Shown: positions 11,669 to 22,350, counted from the first letter of the stretch. The stretch: DNA of 64,000 nucleotides from Lepas anatifera (GCA_034440635.1 JAOTON010002092.1:421501-485500), one strand, 5' to 3'. The notes: generated by a model not told the origin, from the letters alone. Numbers and translations are program-made.

Positions 11669-12713
11669 TTAACCCTCGCCCCACCGGAGGGCCATCGATG
11701 GCCCTCCCTAGTTTCCCCTAAGGTTTTTCCGGGATAGCAGAAAAACGACGAGGTGCAGCACCGCGGTTGAGGGCTCTACCTCTCACTGCATCATCTTTCC
11801 ACCATCCCTGAAATTTTTTTACCCCGGGTCAGCCAAGGTCAGGTCACCAGACGAGGTCAACCAAGGTCACCTCACTTCAAATTTAGAGCTCTGTAAGAGC
11901 TACATTTCGAAGTTGATTGATTTGAACCTTCCTACACTCTATGACCCCTCCAGGGTCTACAAGGTGTATATCCGGGATTTTTCGATTTCGTGCCCTGAGG
12001 TCAGGTCACGAGGTGACCTCTCCCATTGAAAAAGCATGGGGAAAAGCTGTCATATGATCTAAAAGTCACAAAAACGATTTAAAATGCTCAGCTTGACCAG
12101 AAAAGCGTTCTTGGACACCCTTTCACGGATTCCAGGGGGCATATTTGCCCTTTGACCTCTCCAAGGTCATCCAAGGTCACCAGGGGTCAAAAGCAGTATT
12201 TTGACAATAACTTTTGACCTAATTAAGCTACAGCGCTGAAACAAACACCATCGTGTTTGTCTTGTCACTGGCTTTCATGTGATATACGCCAAGGTCATTT
12301 TCTGACCTTTTGTGACCTCAGGTCATATTAGGTCACGAGGTGACCTCTGGAGGTCAAACCACTGGCGGGAGGTCCTTATGTTCTACATAGCGGAAAAAGG
12401 ACTGGCAATTTCCTATCAAATGTGATTTATCAGACCTCAATAGCTCTAATGGCATAAGAGTTATACCCAGTTTGCTTAAGCATTGCATATTTGAGTGAAA
12501 ATAGCCGATCTTGACCTAATTTGACCTCTGGAGGTCAAACCATTGACCAGAGCACTAAAACATGCGAAGTAATTTCTTACTGAATTCACGCGAGCCTTCT
12601 AGTGCACTTTGCAGATTTGCGCTAACGCCCATATTTTCGGAGTTAGAGGGGGGCCATGGATGCCCCCCGGTGGGGCGAAGGTGGCGCCGGACCCCCGGTG
12701 GGGCGCGGGTTAA
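11669..12713. mobile_element. TTAA-ended, AGGTCA-rich element (copy 1)
   Basis: Non-autonomous DNA element, 1045 bp. The left end is TTAACCCTCGCCCCACCGG (11669-11687) and the right end CCGGTGGGGCGCGGGTTAA (12695-12713), near-perfect inverted repeats inside TTAA. TTAA targets and CCC-starting termini are typical of piggyBac-type elements; no transposase is present. I count at least 20 AGGTCA/TGACCT hexamers inside. It interrupts a minisatellite unit whose uninterrupted counterpart lies at 22305-22350. Copy 5 (44044-45064) is the same element in reverse orientation. Confidence 0.85.
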
Positions 12714-13205
12714 ATAAGCTCAGGGGGCCCGGATCAGCTCAAGGGGCACTAAAACAGCTAATAGGGCACCAGACAAGCTCGGAGGCATCAGACTAACTCA
12801 CAGAGTATTATATTGGTATTGGTTCAGCAGGCACACTTATTTTCTCAGGGGGGCACCAGATTGATTTCGAGGGCACCAGATCAGCTCAGAGGGCACATGA
12901 TCAGCTCCAGGGTGCACCAGATGAGCTCCACCCGAACAATTATTGACGACGATGAGGCATCATCTGGAAACGGATTACGTGCCTATACTCTTCCCGGGTG
13001 CTTGGAAAGGCGACAGAATGCCCTAGCTGACCAAAAGGTATTTAATTGTCAAACAATAGTTGAGATCGCTAAATACGGTCTAGTTCCATCTAGGTTCAAC
13101 GGCGTAGGGCACTAAATTTCGAGCGGCACGGCCCAAAGGGGGTACACCACCTGACAATCAAAAGGGCACTCGGCACCGGTGGGAGCACGTGTCCCCTTAG
13201 GGCTG
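12714..13205 (+). repeat. Minisatellite unit plus end segment, copy 2
   Basis: Matches 22332-22860 in the same orientation: the array part (CTCAGGGGGCCCGGATCAGC, GGGCACTAAAACAGCTAATA) is followed by the CGATGAGGCAT...GGCAATCAAAAGGGCAC end segment. Confidence 0.85.
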
Positions 13206-13800
13206 CCCAATTTACTGGCACCCCCAGGTTTGCAAAATAGTCCACCAGATTCCCATTATTTGGGCTAAAAGCTACTTAGAACTGGTTTTGATTTCCCTCG
13301 AGACTCGAAAACTGACCATGCACAGCGGGGTTGAACACAGCTCCTATATCGTACCAATACACATTGATGCAGGAGGCCAGAGGAAAATGGGGTGGAACAT
13401 CTAGCTCAAAAACTAATTACGATAGAACGATGATTTTTGCTTCAAATGAAGGCCATCTATCAGGTGGTCCAAGCAAGCACGCGCAATGTTGAATTTCGAT
13501 ATTGGGCTTACGACAAATGGCCTTAGGACAAATGACAAATAGGATTTGGCGCCAACCTGGTAGGGTTTTCGGCCAAAAGTGATGTCCTTTTGGTCCGGAT
13601 GGCACCCTCCTACCCTAGCAAGGTGCCCCCCCGATTAGTGATCCTGGTTCCACCTATGAGTCACGGTTCTTTTTAATCAAGAGCTTATAATGATAGAACA
13701 TCAATTTTAATTAACTAGAAAATTTGTCATTAAATGGTTCAAACAAACACAAAACATACTTGTGTTTTAAATTCAGGTTTCCGTTAAATCCCACTTTGGT
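13206..13800 (-). repeat. Inverted copy of 21835-22290
   Basis: The reverse complement matches 21835-22290: GGGCTGCCCA, TTGCAAAATAGTCCACCAGA, CCAAATAATGGGAAT on the other strand, GATAGAACGATGATTTTTGC and GGGCTACGACAAATGGCC. A small hAT-type MITE tail (about 13530-13655) has inserted into this copy. A third partial copy lies at 21590-21735. Confidence 0.75.
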
Positions 13801-14560
13801 CACGCATGAAAACACCACAGTTTTGCTTTGCTGACGATCATTTCCAGCTCCATCACAGAGACTATTGAGGGTATTTGATGGCTCTGATGCTCAGTACAAT
13901 TGGTTCATGTCACTACAAAGCCGAAAATCTGACCAAAAGCAGATAAGCTGAGCAAAACTTGCGATTTATACGAAAAAGTGTTTGATTTGGAGCATATCGA
14001 CAATCGCAACTAGTGCCAGGTTCCGTGGTATTACGTATACACATGAAGGGGCGTAGGAACAGGTTGAAAAGTGGGGGGGCCAACCTCAGAGGGGGCCCAC
14101 CTCAAGGGGGGCCCCGGCCCAAGGGGCCCATAATTATGAGCAGTTTTAAAACTGTTCATTTGGTGTCGATAATACACGCATACACACCGGCCTAAACTAG
14201 GTATTTCCATACATTACTTGTTAGTTACGTCTTTTCCAACAGTTCCCTCGCATCGAATAGCTCTGTGGTGATGTTTTTCACTTCGTAGTGGAAGACGGCC
14301 TGTACACGGCTCTTCACGCCCGTTGATGACCGAGAGACGGCTGCTGCTCGGCTTGTGGTGCGGGTTGCGTGTCCGAATTAGCGCTCTGTGTTGGAAGGGG
14401 TCTGGGCTAGAGTTTGATTTTGTCTAGTTTTCGGGGTCCATCTGGGAGCACTCGGGTAGTAGGTGCCTTGGCCTTTTTCATGAAGCGCTTTCGGTCCAGG
14501 GGTTTGCAGAGGGCATACACCAAAACTGGAACTTTCCCAGACAAGCTGTCGGGCCCGCCC
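13801..14560. other. Unassigned spacer with small element debris
   Basis: No gene recognised. A GGGGGGGCCAACC / GGGGGGCCCC patch at 14070-14130 looks like the end of a hAT-type short element. The rest is unremarkable. Confidence 0.4.
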
Positions 14561-15780
14561 GGGTTTCTTGTTTTATATTGCATTTGCTGATATTTGTATA
14601 TGCGTTGCAGCGGTCCACCACAGAACAGTGGAGGGCCAGTGGCTCCCCTGGCCCGCCACTCTCCCGTTTCCTATGCCTATGCCACTCAGAAGCCGCCAAG
14701 TCATCATAGAGGCCCCCCAGTCCCCCAAACCATGGCTCAGGAACCAAATTACTCAGCTCTGGGAGCCCCAGACCTGCTCATGGGACCACCTTATTAAGGG
14801 ACCCCACATAAGCACAGGGCCCTAAAAGCTCCGATCAGGGCGTCCCAGATTGCCTCAGGAAGCCAGTCTAGCTTAGGGGCCCGGCTCAGCTCAGGCCCCC
14901 CCACCCAGGTTGGCTTATATAGGGTCTCAGAACAGCTCAAGGGACCCGTTTAAGCCTACGAATCCCAGCTCAGTGACCCTAGCAGAGTTCAAGGGGGCAA
15001 GAGCAGCTGGGGACCCCAGTTCAGCACAGGGGCCACATATTAGCTGTGGGAGACAAGCTCAGCTCAGGGGCCCAGGTCGGCTGATATAGGGTATCAAACC
15101 AGCTCAATGGGCCATTCAAGGTATCGGCCCCCAGCTTAGCTCAGGGACGCTAAAACTATGCAGGGGCTCCAGACCAGCCCAGAGGCCTCATATCAGCACA
15201 GGAGGCCTCAGCTTAGCTTAGGGCTCGAATTAGCCGTGGGGCCCAGCACAGCTCAGGGGCCCCCAAGTTGGCTGATATAGGGTCTCAGAACAGCTCAATG
15301 GACCAACTCAAGCTCATGGCCCCCAGCTTAGCTCAGCGGGTCCTATAATTGGGCAGGGGGTGACAGACTAGCTCAGGGGCTGCTCAGTTCAGCAGAGGGG
15401 CCTCATATTAATTTAGAGCCCAAAACTAGCTTTGGTGGCCTAGTTCAGCTCAGGGACCCCAGGTCGGCTGGTGTAGAGCTCAGAACAGCTCAAGAGGCCC
15501 ATTCAAGCTCATCGCCCCTAGCTCAGCTCAGCGGACTTAATAACAGTACAGGTGCCCCGGACCAGCTCAGGGGCTGCTTAGTTCATTACAGGGCGCCTGA
15601 GATTAGCTAAGGGCCCAAATTAGCTTTTAGGGGTCTAGCTAAGCTCAGGGTCCCAAGTCGGCTGATGTAGGGTCTCAGAATAGCTCAACGGTTCCAGCTC
15701 AGTGACTCTAAAGTATTCAGGGATCCCAGACCATCTCGGGGTCCCCAGTTCAGCACAGCGGGCCCTGTAAGGTGGAATAG
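14561..15780 (+). repeat. GC-rich minisatellite array 2
   Basis: The edge (14561-14690: GGGTTTCTTGTTTTATATTG, CTCCCGTTTCCTATGCCTATG) is paralogous to the far edge of array 4 (18985-19115). The array itself (14700-15780) has units of the CAGCTCAGGGGCCC type, many with GGTCGGCTGATATAGGGTCT, hinting at a higher-order repeat of several hundred bases. Confidence 0.85.
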
Positions 15781-16614
15781 GTGCAGAGGGGAGCTGAGCC
15801 GCCGCGCGCGGGGCGGGGCCTCGGCGGCCCGCACTCTACATAACCCGCGTCGCGGCGGCAATCGGGACTCTCTCCCCCATCGTCTGTCCTGTGCGCGTGT
15901 TTCGGAGTGGTAGCTAGTCTAGGATCCGGCAGCGGCTGTTGGCGTGACTGGTTTGCGAGGTGAGTCATTGGTTGGCGTGTCATTGTGTGAATGTGTGTGC
16001 CGGGTCCTTAATAACAGTGAGAAAGGTAACGTGCCGTGGGTTTTCCTGGGATGAGAGTCCGTTTCGTTCAGCGAAATCTCACTAGAACACCTCGATATTT
16101 CGGGCTGCCCCCATGGTTGGCTGAGCGCCGCAGTTCTCCACTGACTACTACTTTGATGCATTTTTCTCTATACTGTCAACTTACCCCGTCCACCATTTCC
16201 GGGTGGCAGCCGGAAATAGCACTGCCGTTGCATTTGACACCCTCCTACGTAGCCGACCTGCTGCTATACACTGCAGCATTGCCTGTCCCCTCTACCGCGG
16301 CAGCAGTCCTTCTTGACCCGAGAAGTTTGCAGGCCTATACCGACCGGGGAGGGTCTCGAAGCCAGAGTACGGGGATCGGCGGCGCCCTGAGTCTAACATT
16401 GACGAATGTTATACCTGATTCCTCGACGGGGAAATCAAATATTGTCGTCATTCGGCGCTGGTACCTGGCAAAAGATGACGACCGCCAGACCGCTTCTGGG
16501 TGCAAATAGCGGGGTTTTCGTGTTTCACACCTTTTGGGTGGCTATTTGGGTCACGACTGCGAGCGACTAGCGGCTTATCTTAACTTCTACGTCGCGCCCC
16601 TGTGTTGACCCCTC
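15781..16614 (+). promoter_or_regulatory. Promoter-like GC island between arrays
   Basis: An 830-bp non-repetitive island between two minisatellite blocks. It has a GC box GGGGCGGGGCC (15810-15820), an AT-poor TACATAA 17 bp further, and a strong splice-donor match GCGAG/GTGAGT (GT at 15960-15961). A 157-codon open frame (16036-16509) follows; I recognise no family in it. The order GC box, short leader, donor looks like a promoter with a first exon, but could be chance in a CpG-rich patch or part of a retroelement LTR. Confidence 0.35.
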
Positions 16615-18360
16615 CCCAGCTTTACAGCCCTAGATTAGCTCAGATGACCAGATCAGCTTAGGAGCCCGGCTCAGCTAAGGGGCCCCAGGTCGGCCTATAT
16701 AGCATCTCGGAACAGCTTAAGGAGGCCACTTTAAGCTCATGGCCCCCAGCTCAGCTCAGGGGCCGTATAAGTGAGCCCCAGATAAGCTCAGAATTCCCAG
16801 TTTAGCTCTGAGGCCCTCCTAAGACCAACACTTAGCGGCACTCGCGAGGCTAATTTTCGGCCCCTCTCCCGATTACCTGTCAGGGGCTCCTGGGCCTTAT
16901 TACCGGGGCCTGTTAGACCAAAACCGAGGGGCCCCTGAGTATATCTAGGAGCTCCTAAGATAAATTCTCGGCAGCACCTCTGATACTACCTATTGGACCC
17001 TCCAGATTTGCTCTCGGGTGGCCCCAGACATAGAGTCTTGGGGGCATCCAGGTTAGCTCTTGGGGTCCCCTGAGACTGACTTTCGGGGACCCCTGGGACT
17101 GACTCCCGACAGCAATCTGAGACTAACACTGGGGCGCCCCCTGAGACTAACACTCAGGGGGTGTCCCTGAGACTGAGCAATTGGCTCTTCTGAGACCTAC
17201 TCTAGGAGGCCCCAGATTAGCCCTCAGGGGTCTAAGGCCAACTTGGAGCCCGTGAGACCAAAACTCAGGAGAACTTCTTGGGATTACTCTCAGAGCCCCA
17301 AAATTAGCTCTTGGATGCCCCTGAGACTGACTTCGGGAGGGGGCGAGGGGCCTCTGAGACCAGCTTTTGAGCGCTCCCCGAGGCTGATTCTTGGGGCCCC
17401 TTAGACAAAAACTCGGGGAGGGAGGACAACCTGAGGCCAATTCTCGAGGGCATCCAAGATCACCTCTCCGCGGCCCCTGAGACCATCACTCTGCTGCACA
17501 AATGAGACTAACTCTCGGGACTCCAGATGATCACTCAGGGCCCCCTGAAAGTAAGTATTGTCTCCTGAGAAAGGCACCCTTGAGACTATGAGGGGCCCCT
17601 GAGACCAGCACTAGGCGGCACTTATGACACTAATTCTCGGGCCCCATATTAGCTTTCGGGGCCCTTGAGAGAAGGCCCCTTTAGACCAACACTGATGGGG
17701 TATCTGATAATAACATCCCGAGATTAGTTCCCACGGACCCCTGAGACTGACTCCCAGGGGCCCCCTGAGAGCGACTCTCGGGGGACCCCTTAGACCGATT
17801 CTCAAGGGGGCGGGACTTCTGAGACTGACTCTCGGGGGTCCTGAGACTGACTCTCGGGGCCCCCTGAGATCAACTCATGGGATCCTCTGAGACTGACTCA
17901 GGGGCCCCTGAAACCGACTTCTGGGGGCCCCTGAGATGGACTTTTGGCCCTGAGACTAACTCTCGGGCCCCCTGAGACTATATCTCGTGGCCCCCTGAGC
18001 TCGACTCTTGGAGGCCCCCTGAGACCGACTCTTGGGGTCCCCTGAGACTGACTTCCAGGAGCCCCCTGAAACCGACTTTGGGGGGCCTGAGACTTACTCT
18101 CGGGAGGTGGGAGGCTGAGACCGACTCTCGGACCCTCTGAGACCGACTTTTCGGGGGTCCCTTGCGACCAACTCTCAGGGGCCCTGGAAACCAACTTTTG
18201 GGGGCCCCTGACACCACCTCTCGGAGCCCCTAAGAGCAACTCTTGGGCCCCTAATGCTAACTCTCGGGGCGGAGGGCCCTGAGACCCACTTGGGGCCCCC
18301 TATGAACAAATCTCTGGGGCCCCTGAGACTGACTCTGGGGCCCCCTGATCAGGAATCCTT
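16615..18360 (+). repeat. GC-rich minisatellite array 3
   Basis: 16615-16830 is of the AGCTCAGG type. From about 16860 the unit changes to CCCCTGAGACTGACTCTCGG plus GGG, 22-27 bp, strongly conserved near 17700-18350. CCCC-GAGA and TCTC-GGGG arms face each other in each unit. Long minus-strand frames rich in Gly-Pro-Arg-Ser here are repeat artefacts. Confidence 0.9.
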
Positions 18361-18480
18361 TAGAGTGCTTACGATCGGCCCAAGAGCGGGGGGAGGGGTC
18401 CACGAACCCCTTGGACTCTCATTGGCTACTCTACTGGTCCCAGTCCATCTTGGGGGGGAGGTGGGCAGTTCTGCACAGTG
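18361..18480. other. Short non-tandem break between array types
   Basis: About 120 bp without the repeat unit. The array resumes at 18481 with the AGCTCAGG-type unit. Confidence 0.4.
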
Positions 18481-19115
18481 GGTCACAGATTAGCTCAGAT
18501 GACCAGATCAGCTTAGGAGCCCGGCTCAGCTCAGGGGTCCCAGATCGGCTTATGTAGCGTCTCAGAACAGCTCAAGGAGGCCACTTCAAGCTCAGCTCAG
18601 GGGCCCTATAACTCTGCGTGAGCCCCAGATAAGCTCAGGAGCCCCAGTTTAGCACAGGGGGCATCAGATTAGCTTTGGGGGCCCAGCTCAGCTCAGGGGC
18701 CCCCAGATCGGCTTGTATAGGGTCTTTGACTAGCTCAAGGGGCCCATTCAGGCTGATGGCTCCCAGTTCAGCTTAGGGACCATGCAACAGTTCAGAGGGG
18801 CATAAACCAGCTCGAGGGACCTTAGAATAGGTCTAGGAGCCCCAGGATAGCTCATAGGACATCAGAGGTTAATTCAGGGACCCCTGAACAGCTCAGGGGG
18901 CCCCAGGCCGACTCATAAGACCTCAGATCAGCTCAGGGGTCCAGGCCAGCTTTATAAGAGTTTTTCTGAGCAAGCTATAGGGTCCGTTTGGGTTTCTTGT
19001 TTTATGTTACAGTTGCTGGTATTTTTGATATCAATACCACTTTTCTGTGGGGGCCCCACAGAAAAGTGGGGAAAGTGGCCCCCTGCCCCCTCCCGTTCCA
19101 ACGCCTATGTACACA
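18481..19115 (+). repeat. GC-rich minisatellite array 4 and edge
   Basis: AGCTCAGGGGCC-type units closely paralogous to 16625-16800 (GATTAGCTCAGATGACCAGA shared). It ends in the 18985-19115 edge that matches the opening of array 2, with CCACTTTTCTGTGGGG / CCCCACAGAAAAGTGG as a local hairpin. Confidence 0.85.
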
Positions 19116-19146
19116 TGTGTAAAATTGCCAGTTCTTATCCTCTACG

Positions 19147-19283
19147 GTCTTTGAATAGTAAAATCATCAAGTTGGCATCCAGCGACCGAAGACAAATTAT
19201 GACGATTTTAGTCTAGGACTAAAACCGTCATAACCTGTTTTCGGTCGCCGAATGCCATCCTGATGATTCCACCATTGAAAGAC
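19147..19283. repeat. Long near-perfect hairpin (67-bp arms, 3-nt loop)
   Basis: Left arm 19147-19213 (GGTCTTTGAATAGTAAAATC ... CGATTTTAGTC) pairs with right arm 19217-19283 (GACTAAAACCGTC ... TTGAAAGACT), with only scattered mismatches. The almost loop-free fold suggests a foldback MITE or a young palindrome. It is not a known RNA gene. Confidence 0.75.
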
Positions 19284-19771
19284 TATAAAGGGCACATCCT
19301 CAATTATTCGCTATGATTTTAAGCTGATCCTGATAGTACATTTTCTGCCGGCTTAAGAAAACGTGATTTTTGTGGGAATGCTATTTTCAAAACATATCGT
19401 TATTAAAATGTTCTCACTATGTTGTTGGGACTAGCTAGAGCCGTATTTCTGTGACCAGAAGGTCACAGAAACCTGAAAGGTAACAATGGTGTACTTTTTC
19501 CTATCGATGGCTAAGTGTTAGCATTTGCGATTCTTGTTTGGAATCATGCCGTTACTTTTTAGCAAGATTCCGGTATGCATTGACATGGAAAAAAGTTTCG
19601 TTTTTCAGCAGCCGTGAAATCGACGTGGCACGGTAAATGAAGTAAGCAAACAGGGTTTCCCATGTTCAAATGAATTCTTAAATGTGTCATATCCATTTGA
19701 TATTTCTAAGAAGTTACTTTTAAGGGTTTCATCCTGTTGTTTAGGCCCGCTGCATCACTCCAAACTAGACC
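19284..19771. other. Unassigned spacer
   Basis: No coding or repeat match found. GACCAGAAGGTCAC near 19460 is a small palindrome only. Confidence 0.4.
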
Positions 19772-19891
19772 ATGAAGCTTATGAACTATCAAATATGTCT
19801 AGCAAGAAGACTATCGATTTAATAGACACTCATTTACTGCGCTTCATAGAGTAACACGTGAAGCTTCATTCGTACTCGATACTTACCAAGT

Positions 19892-19922
19892 CACAGTCAA
19901 TAGCAAGAAGCTATTGACTGTG
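19892..19922. repeat. 12-bp hairpin at the SINE junction
   Basis: CACAGTCAATAG, a 7-base loop, CTATTGACTGTG. It directly abuts the SINE head and may be the duplicated or folded target. Confidence 0.5.
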
Positions 19923-20275
19923 CCGCCCCGGTAGCTCAGTTGGTAGAGCGTTGGGCTCCGGCCCGGTGCTCAGAAGCATGCAGTGGCAGTGCATGTCCAG
20001 GCTTGGGATCGGTTCCCCTGAGACGCTCCGGCGCTCAATAGTTTGCCCGACGTAGGTCGGCTGGCAACCGACTGGTGAGAGGGTGACCTGAGCGGGGCGG
20101 CCGTCCCTGTGCTTTGTGGGACGTTAAACTTTGGCTTCTAAATTATCCCTTCATTGTGGGCGTTGCTCGTACGGAAAGTGGGGTCGGGGTCTCCGTGACA
20201 AGTCCCTTGATGACTTTAGTGAGGCTCCGACCCCAGTAGCCGGGACTGGGATCAAGTTGGACAAAATTTATAAAA
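19922..20275 (+). mobile_element. tRNA-derived SINE, copy 1
   Basis: The head GCCGCCCCGGTAGCTCAGTT contains an A box (TAGCTCAGTTGGTAGAGCG) and a B-box-like GGGATCGGTTCCC. The body has GGGACGTTAAACTTTGGCTT and CCGTGACAAGTCCCTTGATG, and the end is A-rich (TTTATAAAAAAAG). A second copy lies on the minus strand at 50262-50614. Pol III transcribed in principle; the wide A-B box spacing shows it is not a tRNA gene. Confidence 0.85.
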
Positions 20276-20423
20276 AAAGCAATGATGATCCTCCCTTCAC
20301 AGCACCTTCAAGCCGCCGACGCCACCGGCACCGCCGGCCTAGATTCTCAGTTTAGATATCACGTGTCATACGGTGATCTTATCTCAGATCTTATCTCATA
20401 CAGTGTAAATCTTTGAACTTCAA

Positions 20424-20790
20424 CTACCAGTAGTTTTTGTTGTTCAGTGCCGTCTTAATAAATTTGCGATGCACCTTCTGGAATTTCTCCACACCCTTCT
20501 TTTTGTCTTCCCTGGTAAGAATCTTGCTGTACTTTGTGATGGTACCGCAGCACCTCTCGGCCAGGTGGTTGGCCACTCTGACATTCCGCACAAACTCCTC
20601 TGTTTCCTTGTATTGCTGGTCCTCGCCCCACAGTGCGGAACCCCTCACCAGCCACTTGCGATCGACTTTGAAGATGGAATTTGAAGTGAAGAGCATGAAT
20701 GATTTGGAGCCGCACAGGTCGGTCAATTCTTGGGTCAGCTCGGTCATGGAGGCGAGGTCCATGGAGCTGGGCTTCTCGAGGGAGTAATTT
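20424..20790 (-). pseudogene. Transposase C-terminal remnant, left arm
   Basis: 112 open codons with LCGSKSFMLF, DRKWLVRGSALW, EEFVRNVRVANHLAERCCG and TKYSKILTREDKKK. The pattern VxVVND-AERG-xLIxxF-xLTKDEEQ is the C-terminal block of a transposase-like protein family widespread in invertebrate genomes (the same family as the FDTTxxNTG protein at 36.5-37.7 kb). N-terminal domains are absent. Confidence 0.55.
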
Positions 20791-20974
20791 TTTACCCAAG
20801 ATACCTTAAGTAAAGGTATCTTTTGTCAGTTCGGTCTTGGAGGTAAGGTCCATGGAGCTGGGCTTATCGGGAGTGCTGCAGAGCGGGTTGTGGGCGAGGA
20901 TGCTGGTTGGCTCGGCGGTGTACCGGTCGTACCTGCCCAACACTTGCCCTGAGCACTAGTCCCTCGAGAAGCCC

Positions 20975-21300
20975 ATCTTTAAAGAGCTCACCTCCAAGAC
21001 CGAACTAGCCGACCTGTGCTATCCCAAATCCTTTATGCTTTTTGCCATCCTGGGAGTCGACCACAAGTGACTGGCGAGGAATTCCGAACTCTGGGGCGAG
21101 AACCACCAGTACAAGGAAAGTGAGGAGTCAAAGTGACCAACGACATGCGAGAGGTGCTGCGGCACATTACAAAATACAGCCAAATTCTTACCAGGAAAGA
21201 CAGGCTCAGAAGAAGAAAAAAACTACTGCAGGGTATGGAGATGTTCTGGAAGGTATATGTCAGCTTCACCAAGAAGCCACTGACCAATAAAAACTACTGG
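20975..21300 (+). pseudogene. Transposase C-terminal remnant, right arm
   Basis: Inverted partner of 20424-20790. ELADLCYPKSFMLFAILGVD is followed by a stop, then LARNSELWGENHQYKESEE and a frame change. More decayed than the left-arm copy. Confidence 0.55.
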
Positions 21301-21589
21301 TAGTTGAAGTTCAAAGGCTTGCACCATATCAAACATTTGATTCTAAACGGAGAATCTAGGCCGGCGGTGCTGGTGGCGTCGATGGCTGGGAGGTATTGTG
21401 AAAGGAGAATCATCAATGCTTCTTGTGAATGACTGTGACTTGGTACTGTGTTACACGTGAAGCTTCGTGTCGCATTCGTACTCAATAAAGTGCAATATAA
21501 TGAGGCGTGTGTATAAACGCACTAGTCTTTTTGATAGACATATTTGATAGTTTATAGGTTTCATGGTCTAGTAAGTGCGATATAGGGGA

Positions 21590-21775
21590 GATGTTCACTC
21601 TCGCTGCGTATGGTCAGTTTTTTAGTCCCGAAGAAAACAAAACCAGTTTTGAGTAGCAATTAGGCCAAATAATGGGAATATGGTGGGCTATTTTGCAAAC
21701 CTGGGGGTGCAAGTAAAATGGGCAGCCCTAAGGGCACCTGTCCCCCTTTTCCCCCCTGGATCCACCTATGGCATT
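21590..21775 (+). repeat. Partial copy of the 22128-22290 repeat ending in a MITE tail
   Basis: Shares GGTCAGTTTT, AACAAAACCAGTTTTGAGTA, CCAAATAATGGGAAT and ATTTTGCAAACCTGGGGGTG with 22150-22260, then ends in CTGGATCCACCTATGG. Confidence 0.7.
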
Positions 21776-21834
21776 ACCAACGTGTAGGGACATTTTTATG
21801 ACATCACTATATTCTAAATTGTCGAAATCTGAAA

Positions 21835-22290
21835 TCGAAAATTAATATTTTGTGTTTTGATTCAAGCCATTTGATCATTAGTTTTCAATTGAAGAAAAAT
21901 CATCACTCTATCGTCATAGGTTCTCAATCAAAAGTGGTTATCACCCATACACAATTATGATATTTTACTGACATCACCAAATGGCCATTTGTCGTAGCCC
22001 AAACCACCCGATAGAAAGCCTTCATTTGAAGCAAAAATCATCGTTCTATCGCAATTGGTTTTTGAGCAGAGGTTCCACCCCGTTTTCTTCTGGCCGCCTG
22101 CATCACTGTGTATTGGTACGTTTTAGGAGCTATGTTCAACTCCGCTCTGCATGGTCAGTTTTCGAGTTTCGAGGAAACCAAAACCAGTTCTGAGTAGCAT
22201 TTAGCCCAAATAATGGGAATCTGGTAGACTATTTTGCAAACCTGGGGTTGCCAGTAAAATGGGCAGCCCTAGTATCCCATGTGCCCCTTG
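21835..22290 (+). repeat. Repeat paired in inverse orientation with 13206-13800
   Basis: See the partner. This copy keeps the continuous form without the MITE insertion found near 13530-13655 and leads into the last minisatellite unit. Confidence 0.75.
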
Positions 22291-22304
22291 GCTGCGGCCC
22301 TGGA

Positions 22305-22350
22305 CAGTAGTTAAACTACTACGCCTTTTAATAAGTTCAGGGGGCCCGGA
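22305..22350 (+). other. Paralogous empty site for TTAA element copy 1
   Basis: GGACAGTAGTTAAACTAC...TTTTAATAAGTTCAGG here corresponds to GGACAGCAGGTCAACTCC...CATTAA (left flank of 11669) joined to TTAAATAAGCTCAGG (right flank of 12713). A single TTAA is present here and two flank the element there. Confidence 0.8.

Larger units (their letters stand above)
19772..21575. mobile_element. Palindromic element with two inverted transposase-tail remnants
   Basis: The left arm (19772-20830, including a SINE) and right arm (20835-21575) are inverted copies. ACTAGACCATGAARCYTATR at 19772 returns reversed at 21575; CACGTGAAGCTTC, GGCCGGCGGTGC/GCACCGCCGGCC and CAACTACCAGTAG also pair. Each arm encodes the same protein piece reading outward. 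Not a classic transposon with short TIRs; probably two copies joined head to head. Confidence 0.7.

Noticed and set aside
17147..18239. Minus-strand Gly/Pro/Arg-rich frames
   Set aside because: Repeat translation in the GAGACTGACTCTCGGGG array; no start context or domain.
19922..20010. A genuine tRNA gene
   Set aside because: The A box is good, but the B box is displaced and diverged, and the segment continues as a SINE with a second genomic copy.
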